This document shows positions 49,791 through 58,096 of a stretch of 64,000 nucleotides of DNA, piece after piece. Below the pieces are notes generated by a model, which did no database searches, was not told where the DNA came from, and saw only the letters and a list, made by a program, of their open reading frames with translations. The first letter of the stretch is position 1. Each line of letters starts with the position of its first letter. Both the position numbers and the translations under genes were made by a program. The stretch spans positions 263,730 through 327,729 of the forward strand of contig JXTC01000072.1 in the NCBI GenBank assembly GCA_002914845.1, given 5' to 3'. This DNA comes from Trema orientale (lineage: Eukaryota; Streptophyta; Magnoliopsida; Rosales; Cannabaceae).

Positions 49791-50385
49791 TCACATGTGA
49801 GGATACGGTGAAGCTTGCCTTGTTATTGTGAGAAACTTTAATGCGAGAAATACTTGATATTGTTTACCGTAGCATCCAAACTACGACGGATGAGGATGCT
49901 GTGAAGCTTGCCTTGTTGTACTTTCTTGGACTAAGGCTGTTGTCGAATGCAAAGAGTGCTTTAGTGCCTGAAGTATTTCAGAATTATGAACAGTCTTGAT
50001 GCTGTTAATGGTTTCCCTTAGGGGTCTTACGTTTGGTCAGACTTGAAAGACCAAATGAAAAAAAGAACAATGAATTTTACGGTAATAAGTAAGACGAGTA
50101 AGGACTTGATTCATTATGAGATGAATGGATTTCCTATTGTCATTCAAATTTAGGCATATGAGTCTTTTCCTAAATTTGCTAAGAAGTATGCAATTCGAAC
50201 TGATAAGGAAAAGTTCCCTAGAATATTGAACTGGAGTACAATGAAGGAGAAGAAGCTGTCATGCGATGAAATTCAAGAAGAAGAATTTCTGAACCCCGAT
50301 ATAAGAAAATTTGCTTTTCATTCCATATATTTATTTGTAATATTTTCTATTCATTGTTTAAAATAGGCTAAGTATCAGTTGACTA

Positions 50386-50691
50386 GGGTCAATAAGCTCT
50401 CGACTTGGGTCAAGATGCATTTGTCTCTAGATCAAGATTTGTTTGACTTGGGTCAAGAGCCAGTTAAATCATGGTCAAGCTCAGCTTGACTCGAGGTTTA
50501 AGAATCAATAGGACTTTCGGTCAAGCTATTCTTGACTCGTGGACACGAGCTTTTTGACCCTTGACACATGGTCCTCAGGTCAAGAAGCTTTTGACCTAGG
50601 TCATGAACTTCTTGATAGCCAGGAGTGTCTTGACCCTAGGACAAGGAAGACTTGACATATACACAGTTAAGAACTTCTTGACTTGATTTAT
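50386..50691. repeat. 22-bp palindromic repeat array B
   Basis: Units such as GGTCAAGCTCAGCTTGACTC and GGTCAAGAAGCTTTTGACCT. It lies between accessory-gene blocks 3 and 4. Confidence 0.75.
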
Positions 50692-51267
50692 TTACTTAGT
50701 ATTGATGTCAACATTAGGATTTATTTCACTGTATAATTACTGAAATTAAACCAACTGAGGGGGAGTCTAATGAACTACGTGAAAAAGGTCTCATTGCTTC
50801 TGAGAAGGCTTCTTTGAAGAGAAAGCTAGTTGTTGAAGAGGAAACTGAAATTTGCCAGGAGAAGGACGATGATATGATTGAGGTTCACAACATTCATCCT
50901 TCTAAATGTCAGAAAGTAAAGCTTGGTGCTACTGCAACGGAATGTGGTTTCTATGAAATTGTGTTACAAAAGCTTGAACATATTAGAGAAGAGATCGCTA
51001 GGGTAAATACACAGCAGTTTAATTTGACCCAGATGATGTGCTTCGTAATAGACATGGTACAATCTATTGGTACTGGTAGTAGACATGTGGACAATGTTAA
51101 TGTCTACGAGTTTAGACCTCGACCTAAAACCACCCCATACGCTAAAGACAATGACCAATGCCAGCCCGATTTCTAGTAGACCAAAGATTTAGAGAAACAA
51201 GGAGTAGAAAGTGAGAATAAGATGACATTTTTTTATGTTGAAAAAGATATTTATTACTATTGTTTAT

Positions 51268-51625
51268 GGTCAACAACTTCTTGACTAAGGGTCAGGAAGT
51301 GGTTGACCATGGGTTAGGAAGTGCTCGACCACGAGACAAAAAGTGGTTCACCACAGGTCAAGCACTTCCTGACTCGTAGTCAAGTGCTTTGGACCTTGGG
51401 TGAAGCACTTCCTGACCTTGGGTCAAGGTGTTCTTGACTGGACTTCAACCACTTCCTGACATTGGGTCAAGGCCTTCTTGACCTTAGGTCAAGCACTTTC
51501 TGACGTGGTCAAGATGGGTTAAGTACTTCCTGACGTGGTCAAGCACTTCCTGATCTTGGTTAAGAATTACTTAACCTGAGTCAACCACTTCTTGACACTT
51601 GGTTAAGGCATCCTTCATTGAACTG
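51268..51625. repeat. 22-bp palindromic repeat array C
   Basis: The local consensus is GTCAAGCACTTCCTGACCTT, clearly different in its centre from the other arrays. It lies between accessory-gene blocks 4 and 5. Confidence 0.8.
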
Positions 51626-52280
51626 GAGCGAGATATAGTTAACCTACCTTAATATTTATTTTACCTAATTATTTGTTTGATACAGGGACAGGTACAGGAA
51701 TTGCAACAAGTAGAAGCTGAAGATAAAGAATAAGAGAACAAAGATAAAGAGAATGAAGAGAAGAGGAAATAGGAAGAGAAAGAAGAAGATAAGACAGAGG
51801 AAGAGAAAGAAGAGGAGAACAATAAGGAGGAGAAAGAGGCAGAGAAAGGGAGGAAAAAAGAGAAGAAGAGGGTGATGACGATAACGATGATGGTGAAGAT
51901 AGAAGAGGAGCTAAAGCAGAGAAGAAAAACTATGATAATGATGGTGAAGTAGGAGATGGAGCCGAGGCCGAAAAAGAAATTATACAGAAATATGACGACA
52001 ATAAGGAGAAGAAGAGTGCAGAAGAAAAAGATAAGGGTGCCACTCTAGCTGAGAACATAGATATTGATACCCATTACACAAGCTCTATATTTCAAGAATA
52101 TGAGGAGTAAAGCATAGATGAAATGAGGGGGGACGATAACCCTATATTTCCCATTCAATTGAGAGAAAATTGTGTCTGAATCTGAAAAGAACATCATTGA
52201 GAAGAGGATGGAAACTGCTGTTAGTCTTGGAATTGATAAAGAGGTATTATATATATATATGTCATTTACTACTTTACTCC

Positions 52281-52676
52281 AGATCTGGTAGCGCTTAACC
52301 TCAAGTCGATAGCACTTGATGTGAGGTCAGGTAGTGCTTGTCCCTAGGTTAGGTAGTACTTGATCTCAGGTTAGGTACTATTTGACCTCAAGTTAGATAG
52401 TACCTGACCTAACTAAGTCAGGTAATACTTCACCCCAATCACGTAGTACTTGACCCATAGTCAGGTTGTACTTGACCCACGGTCGGATGGTACTTGACCC
52501 AAGGCCAAGTAGTACTTCATTCCATACTAAGTAGTACTTCACCCCAAGTTAGGTAGTAGTTCACACTAGGTCATAATATACTTGACCCCCAGTCAGGTAG
52601 TACTTAACCCCTGATCAGGCCTTACTTAACCCCGTGCTAGGTAGTACTTGACCTAAAAGTCAAGTACTACTTGAAG
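52281..52676. repeat. 22-bp palindromic repeat array D
   Basis: Local consensus GTCAGGTAGTACTTGACCCC; with the preceding GTCAAG half it approaches the perfect palindrome GTCAAGTAGTACTTGAC. It lies between accessory-gene blocks 5 and 6 and is the most regular array. Confidence 0.85.
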
Positions 52677-52987
52677 TAAATAGTTCTGTTTTTTGTGCCT
52701 TACATATCTGAATTATTTTAAGAAGGTGAAGAGAAGGACACCAATGATTGTCATTTTTATGACCCAGGTTGATGCAGGCAAGAAAACGGAGGGGGAGAAA
52801 ATAACTCCAAATAAACGGCTGAAACGGGTCATTAAGTCGGTTGACAAGTTCACCTCTACTGAAAAGAAGAAGACAGTTTAGAAGACTATTCAGAAGACAA
52901 AGGTTAAAAAGCCTAAGGCCCCTGAGGAACCCAAGAAATAGAGAACTATAGCAAAACGGTCTGAGAAAAGTGACCTAAATTAGGGAA

Positions 52988-53288
52988 AAAAGACGATGCT
53001 TTATTTTGGTTGTGGTGTAGACAATTATTATTATTATGTTTTTAGTTGTGGTGTAGACAATTATATTATTAATATTTTTAGTTATGGTTTCTAAAATTGT
53101 TGAACAATTTCTACTTTAGTATAACTTATTTAATATTTATTACAATATCTAGTTAAGTAAACTTTTCAAACAATGTCTACTTTAGTACATTTTGTTTAAT
53201 TTTTAGTACAATATCGAGTTAAGTAAACTTTTTAGTAAATTTCAGTTCATATATATTTCATTATACTAATCAGCAAAAACTTAACTTT
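52988..53288. other. Non-coding AT-rich spacer of the MULE
   Basis: Contains two short direct duplications (GTTGTGGTGTAGACAATTAT and TTAGTACAATAT..AGTTAAGT) and looks like the 3' region of the accessory gene. Confidence 0.4.
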
Positions 53289-53455
53289 AGGTCGGGGCCA
53301 ACTCGACCTTAAGTCATGAATATCTTGACAATGTATTTCAGAAACCATTACATACATAGTCAAGGAAAACTAGACTCCAGGTAAAAAAGAACTTGACCCA
53401 CATTCAAAAAGAACTTAACTCCCACTCGTGTCGTCTTCAAGTTGACCGGTCTACA
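53289..53455. repeat. 22-bp repeat array E (short)
   Basis: A few degenerate units with AGTCAAGGAAAACTAGACT and AAAAAGAACTTGACCC. It lies just beyond the transposase C terminus. Confidence 0.6.
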
Positions 53456-53489
53456 GATTCAGTAACCGTATTACAGAGTAGAATCAGAT

Positions 53490-53925
53490 TACGACAAGTC
53501 TACCTATTGTGTCCTGATTGCTCACAGCGCAAACATTTTTGCCTATTCATTGAGTCCTCTCCAATTGATTCAATCCTGCTATTCTTTGGCCTACCAGGCA
53601 TTTTAGTCACGACAGGTGGTTCGTATACCTGGTTTTTCACTTTATCAGGGAATGCAATACTAGATGGGAAACCTATATGATACACAATCCCTACCTATAT
53701 CAATTTTAATACCTCCTTCTTATAGTATGGGGAAATAAAATTATACACAGATAGGCCCCGAACACTACTTGCAGCCATACCATGTACACAAATAAATTGA
53801 TTGAGTTTGAATTCACGACATTGATAAATCTATTCTCCAGGTCGACGATGAATAACTTACAATCACTATCCACCACCGAGAACTCATATGCATTTGATAG
53901 TTTAACTTGAAAATATACAGAACAG
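53490..53925 (-). pseudogene. MULE transposase C-terminal part: SWIM and zinc knuckle
   Basis: Read on the minus strand: AYEFSVVDSDCKLFIVDLE, then after one frameshift CREFKLNQFICVHGMAA, which is the SWIM zinc finger of MuDR transposases, then LSVYNFISPYYKKEVL. Another frameshift leads to PPVVTKMPGRPKNSRI and a CCHC knuckle, CLRCEQSGHN, with an in-frame stop just before its last TC. Order and spacing fit the C-terminal third of a MULE transposase. It is on the opposite strand from the catalytic core (54186-55290). Confidence 0.8.
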
Positions 53926-54020
53926 GGGAAAAATGAAGCAAATAAACGAATTTAAAACACGGCTATACTAGTCAAGATATTCATGAAGTCAGTTGAAAGT
54001 GTTCTTAGTCTTTACTCACA

Positions 54021-54182
54021 AATTACATGACCTGTGGTCAAGATATTCTTGATCAGGTGGCCAGATGTTCTTGACCTCCGATTAAGCAGTTTATCGTTTG
54101 AGGTCAAGCACATCCTTACCTTAGTTTATGCACTTCTTGTCGGGGTTAAGGAAACATTGACATGTGGTCAAGCTGTCGTTAA
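54021..54182. repeat. 22-bp palindromic repeat array F
   Basis: Units with GTGGTCAAGATATTCTTGAT and GAGGTCAAGCACATCCTTAC. It forms the left border of the inverted transposase core. Confidence 0.7.
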
Positions 54183-54185
54183 CCT

Positions 54186-55290
54186 ACATAGAGACTCTGA
54201 TAAATTTATTCAACTTTTTTGCATATTCAATTCGGAGCATACTTGCCTAGTCGATACTATGCACAAATATCACCATTATGCAAGTTCATATTTAGTTGGT
54301 GAAATATTCAAGGATACATTTATTGACCCCACTAAAACCACATGCAGGCTAAATAATATTATGTCTATAATGCGAAAGGATCACAGTGTCCATATGGGTT
54401 ATAAAAAGGATTAGAGGGTGAAAGAAAAAGCTTTGATTACTTTGGATGGTTCCAATGAAGACGCTTATCGATTTTTATCTCGTTTAGATTTCATGTTATA
54501 GTGCTCTAACGCCAATTCATGAAAATGACATATTTATGTACTTCTTTGTATCTTTAGCTACTTTTAGCCAGGGATGGCCACATTGCTGGTCGATGATAGT
54601 TGTCGACGAAAGTTTCTTGAAGGCCAATTTTTGTGGGACGTTATTGATTGCATGTGCAATGGATGTAAATGACCAAATATTCTCATTGGTATTTGCAATT
54701 ATTGACTCAGAGAGTAATACATCGTGGTATTTTTTCTTTAAAAAATTAAAAGAATCAATTGGTGACAGAGATCAGTTGGCAATAATCTTAGATAGACATG
54801 ATGGCATAATTAATATGGTGAATAAAATATATCCGAATACAGAGCATGATTATTGCATGGTGCATTTATTGCGTAATGTGAAAAATTCTTTCCCTCGTGC
54901 ATCTTCAACTCTTAATTGGAAGTTTACAAAAACCACTGAGGCATATATATATGAAGAACTGTCAATTTACATAGATTTGCTTGATAATAAAGGCGTCGGC
55001 ATCCGCAGGTACCTCAACAAGAAATGGGCACGTTCCCACTTCAACAGTAAAAAGTTCTCCATGATGATTAATAATAATGCTGAGTCCATGAACATCATGG
55101 ACAAAAAAATGAGGGACTTCCATATCAAGAAATTGATTGAGATGTTAATAGACAGAATGCAATAATGGTTCTTTGAGAAGAGGTAGATTACTGCACAAAT
55201 GCAAATAGTACTTGCTAAAACTGTCGAAGAACGTATAAAAGACTTATTTAACCAGTTAACAACAATGATTGTAAGTATGTTGTTCATAGG
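54186..55290 (+). pseudogene. MULE transposase catalytic core, inverted
   Basis: 54186-54500 encodes the end of the N-terminal zinc region (SEHTC, YHHYASSYLVGEIF) and a pre-core segment (KTTCRLNNIMSIMRKDH, VKEKALITLDG). 54536-55165 is an open stretch of 209 codons with the MULE catalytic domain. The DDE residues are all there: Asp24 in IVVDESFLKA, Asp86 in LAIILDRHDG and Glu183 in NNNAESMN; the C..H motif is HDYCMVHL (Cys107, His110). After the stop at 55163-55165 the frame continues as WFFEKR and VEERIKDLFNQL. Stops after YKKD, after LDFML and before WFFEKR break the gene. The N-terminal (55858-56225) and C-terminal (53490-53925) parts lie on the other strand, so this block was inverted. Confidence 0.85.
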
Positions 55291-55314
55291 AGCAAAATCC
55301 TATATTTTGAATGA

Positions 55315-55835
55315 AAGTCAAGTTTATATTGTCATATGGTCAAGAGCTTAATGACCACGGGTCAAGCATCACTAGTCAGTCAAGTTTATATTGTCATATG
55401 GTCAAGAGCTTAATGACTACAGGTCAAGCATCACTTGACTAGGGGTCAGTATGCTTGTTATTCATCATAGGTCGGTTAATATTGTGTTGACCTCTAGTCA
55501 AGAATTACATGACCCTTGGTCAAGAATTGCATAACCTATGGTCAAGAATCTCTTCACCACAAGTCATGCAATTCATGAGCAGAGACTAAGAATATCTTAA
55601 CTAGAGGTCAAGAATATCTTTACCTAAGGTCAAGATGTTCTTAACCCCGATCATGAACATTTTAACCCAGGTTAAGATGTCCTTGATCCTAGATCAAGAT
55701 GTTCTTAGCTCGGGTCCAAAACATCTTGACCCCTAGTTAAGAACATCTTCATCTCCCTTCACGGTCAAAATGTCCTTGACCCTAGGTTAAAATGCTCTTA
55801 ACCCTAATCAAGGACATCTTCACCTGGGTTATATA
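55315..55835. repeat. 22-bp palindromic repeat array G
   Basis: Very clear 22-bp register at 55497-55640: units start GGTCAAGAAT and end in forms of CTTGACC. At its left end a 62-bp duplication (TATTGTCATATGGTCAAGAG) occupies 55326-55447. It is the right border of the inverted core. Confidence 0.85.
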
Positions 55836-55857
55836 CTGGATATTGCTTATATAAATG

Positions 55858-56225
55858 ACTCCATACTTTTTGATTTAGATTAAATTAGTATCTTTGATCT
55901 TCGTTGTACGAAGAGTCCACTTGCAATTCTCATCCATATACACTACGTGCAAAACTTTCTTTTCCGATGTTCTGGTCTTGAATTCAAAATGACTAACTAT
56001 TGTAAACCTGCTTAAATACTTCTACAATACTTTTCTACTCACATACATTGTACCAACTTGTAACATAGTAGGAGAAACTTCAGTAAGCACATCTAGTTCA
56101 TTTGAACAAAGGGGGATGATTGAATCTGTACTAGAATTATTTGCACCTTTAGAAGCAGTCTCTTTGTTACTTAACTCCTTGGGTACTCGCAACACTATGG
56201 CTTGCTCTTGTATTGACTCCATCAT
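55858..56225 (-). pseudogene. MULE transposase N-terminal part (MuDR domain)
   Basis: Minus-strand frame starting MMESIQEQAIVLRVPKEL and leading, through two in-frame stops (56022 region and near 55880), to VGTMYVSRKVL, FEFKTRTSEKKVLHVV, MDENCKWTLRTTKIKD and IKKYG. This is the pattern of the MuDR N-terminal domain ('VG..F.S...L', 'F..K...SEKK', 'C.W.LRA.K'). Both stops could come from C-to-T changes in glutamine codons. The gene should continue leftward into the core, which is instead inverted. Confidence 0.75.
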
Positions 56226-56293
56226 TGATTTTTTCTTTTAATACTGATGTCTCAAACTCAAAAATGTCTTCCAAACCAGCAAACCCACACTCA

Positions 56294-56670
56294 AAGGTCA
56301 AGTCCAGTTTACCCTTAATACGTCAAGCAAAACTTGATCTTTAATAAATAAAGCAAAAATGAGGAGGTTTACAGTCAACAAAAACAGGACCCAATTAGAT
56401 CAAGTCAATCTTGACCTATTAATGTCAAGTTTTAACTTGACCTTAATAGGTAAAGCAAAACTTGTCCTACTGAGGTAAAAAAAAAGAGGACCCAAATAGG
56501 TCAAGTCTATCTTGGCCTATTAAGGTCAAACAAACCTTGTCCTATTAGGGTCAATAATATTTCGACCTCTATAGGTCAAGAAGATATTGACCTTAGGCCT
56601 TGACAACCTTGACCTCTAGTATACAGGTCATATTTTTCTTGACCATGAGGCAGGAGCAATTTGACCTGTG
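56294..56670. repeat. 22-bp palindromic repeat array H
   Basis: Units such as AGGTCAAGTCTATCTTGGCC and AGGTCAAGAAGATATTGACC, with extra TTAATAGGTCAA spacers. It precedes the transposase N-terminal block on the minus strand, again an intron or leader position. Confidence 0.75.
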
Positions 56671-56949
56671 ACGTATAAAAGACCACTACGAAGATACATA
56701 TTCAAAAATATTAAAATTTCAGCCAAACAATGCCCAGATTAGTATTCTATACCTCTTTCAAATATTGCTCACTCATTATCAACCATGAATAAATATTTAT
56801 CAAATAAGAAGATATAACTTTTTATCTTAAAATCCCAAAACTCTCCTAAAAAGATCCACTTCAGTCTTTTTCTTCTCATTTTTTCCTAAAATACAATAAA
56901 CAAAGCTTGATCACTTTTCTCTCTGAAAAATCACACTTCAAACACAGTT

Positions 56950-56990
56950 TGAATAGAGAGAGAGAAATAGAGGGAACACGACAACCATGT

Positions 56991-57040
<50 letters not shown>

Positions 57041-57125
57041 CAAGAAGAAGAAAGGAAGAAGGGACAACTAAGCTTCAAATGCGATTTCAACACAGAGATA
57101 GAGAGAGAACACGACAACCATGGAG

Positions 57126-57165
<40 letters not shown>

Positions 57166-57290
57166 TAAAAAAAGGAAAAGAAGAAAGAAGAAACAACTAA
57201 GCTTCAAACACGGTTTAACAGAGATAGAGAGAGAACACGACAACTATGGAGGAGAGATAGAGAGAGAGATGACGAGAAACGAAAAAGAAG
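56950..57290. repeat. Three copies of a GA-microsatellite cassette
   Basis: GAGAGAGAACACGACAACCATGGAGG-like modules, each followed by a GA run (56995-57033, 57128-57163, 57247-57270) and by CAACTAAGCTTCAAA, occur three times with a spacing of about 125-130 bp. This is a tandem duplication inside the right end of the MULE, in the likely leader of the transposase gene. Confidence 0.75.
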
Positions 57291-57453
57291 GAGAAGAAAG
57301 AAGAAAGAAGGAAAAATGAGGGGGAATAGTACATTTAATACTCTCACCAACCTGAATCGTTTCAACAAGGGCAAAACTGGAATGAAATACATTCTCTCAG
57401 CACCATGTCCTAACAAAGCTTAACTTTTGGTTCTTACCACGTCTATATAACAT

Positions 57454-57511
57454 GCAAGTCCTAAACATGTCCTACTGACTCCAAAATAGGTCCTATTCGT
57501 GTCCTTTTCTC
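57454..57511 (-). repeat. Right terminal inverted repeat of the MULE
   Basis: Inverted partner of 47711-47768. On the + strand it reads AGTCCTAAACATGTCCTACT... and ends GTGTCCTTTTCTC at 57511. Confidence 0.8.
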
Positions 57512-57520
57512 CTCCCTGAT

Positions 57521-57769
57521 ACCAACCTGGTTCTTCTAAAGTTGGGCCCCAATAACTTGTAAAGCCCAATTGACTCCTTTCCTCATTCTCAACCAAAAAC
57601 GACACCGTATTGCTTTGTCTCCTCCCCCAAAACGCACACGGCGCACCCCGAGTACCACTCTCTCTCTAGCTCTATAGCTCTCTCCATCTCTCTCTCTTCA
57701 ACTTCTGAACCTAAACAAACCCCAGAGAGGTTCGTCACGGCATCAACGCCCTCTACAATCGCCTCCACC
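57521..57769 (+). promoter_or_regulatory. Promoter and leader of the complex I gene
   Basis: Only about 250 bp lie between the MULE end and the start codon. The region has GTTGGGCCCCA (57541-57551) and AAAGCCCAATT (57561-57571), which contain TGGGCC/GCCCA site II-type words common in promoters of plant mitochondrial-protein genes, then a CT-rich leader (57657-57700). The motif role is inference. Confidence 0.45.
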
Positions 57770-58096
57770 ATGCTCCGGCAACGCTTAGTCTCCGCTCTCC
57801 GAACCCGAAGCGGCGCCGCAGCCGGTCCTAGCCGCTGGGCCAGTCCGGGCCACGAGGAGCGACCCAAGGGCTACCTCTTCAACCGTACCCCACCACCGCC
57901 GGGCCAGTCACGCAAATGGGAGGACTGGGAATTGCCCTGCTACGTCACCAGCTTCCTCACCATCGTCATCCTCGGCGTGGGACTCAATGCCAAGCCTGAT
58001 CTGACCATCGAGACTTGGGCTCACCAGAAGGCCCTCGAGCGGCTCGAGAAGGAGCAGCTGGGCCTAACCGCTTCTGGGTCGTCGGAATCGGACTGA
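57770..58096 (+). CDS. Complex I ESSS subunit (NDUFB11-like), mitochondrial
   Basis: An accessory subunit of the membrane arm of NADH:ubiquinone oxidoreductase in the inner mitochondrial membrane. The single exon encodes 108 residues. The N terminus MLRQRLVSALRTRSGAAAG is basic and lacks acidic residues, as in a mitochondrial targeting region. It is followed by GYLFNRTPPPPGQSRKWEDWE, the most family-specific stretch (motif NRTPPPPG.SRKWEDWE), one membrane segment at about residues 60-77 (YVTSFLTIVILGVGL), and a charged tail with IETWAHQKALERLEKE. Length and layout match plant ESSS proteins. The start is the first ATG after a pyrimidine-rich leader. The gene is very GC-rich compared with its flanks and reads toward a gene-free region. 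The nearby MULE insertion has left its coding part intact. Confidence 0.93.
   Translation: MLRQRLVSALRTRSGAAAGPSRWASPGHEERPKGYLFNRTPPPPGQSRKWEDWELPCYVTSFLTIVILGVGLNAKPDLTIETWAHQKALERLEKEQLGLTASGSSESD

Larger units (their letters stand above)
48108..52987 (+). pseudogene. DUF1985-containing MULE accessory gene, decayed
   Basis: Coding blocks separated by repeat arrays: (1) 48108-48257, a basic Ser/Lys-rich start MKPKTPKIVNTRSAEGRK; (2) 49122-49493, first half of DUF1985 (FGDFLGVLYVTQSG, then VCGILVPFTKVHMALISGLK, matching the family pattern of a hydrophobic 'F.L..F.L.TGL' stretch); (3) 49890-50335, second half (DEDAVKLALLYFLGL, NGFPIVIQI.AYESFPKFA, FPRILNW); (4) 50755-51176, Lys/Glu-rich with a coiled-coil-like segment (FYEIVLQKLEHIREEIARV); (5) 51690-52110, very acidic Glu/Lys repeats; (6) 52725-52987, basic. 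In-frame stops occur in blocks 2, 3, 5 and 6. Acceptor-like TTTTGCAG (to 49088) and GATACAG (near 51685) precede blocks 2 and 5. Related elements carry a Ulp1-type cysteine protease after DUF1985; I see none here. Family assignment is by pattern, not by search. Confidence 0.65.
47711..57511. mobile_element. 9.8-kb Mutator-like element (MULE) with two decayed genes
   Basis: The left end GAGAAAAGGACATGGATATG and the reverse complement of the right end (GAGAAAAGGACACGAATAGG) align for about 58 bp, including GACCTATTTTGG and TTTAGGACT. Immediately outside lie CTCCCAGAA (47702-47710) and CTCCCTGAT (57512-57520), a 9-bp target duplication with two changes. Inside both ends is a pyrimidine/purine tract. 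The content is a DUF1985 accessory gene read rightward, a MuDR-type transposase read leftward (with its core inverted), and eight arrays of a 22-bp repeat. This convergent two-gene layout resembles maize MuDR and the Ulp1/DUF1985-carrying plant MULEs (KI-MULEs). Frame breaks in both genes show it is inactive as it stands. Confidence 0.85.

Noticed and set aside
54967..55287. 106-codon minus-strand frame under the transposase core
   Set aside because: It is antisense to the DDE core, which has clear MULE motifs on the plus strand.
56876..57416. Serine/leucine-rich minus-strand frames near the right MULE end
   Set aside because: They are translations of GA/CT microsatellites.
57589..57867. 92-codon minus-strand frame over the ESSS start
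   Set aside because: Antisense to the complex I gene; no recognisable motif.
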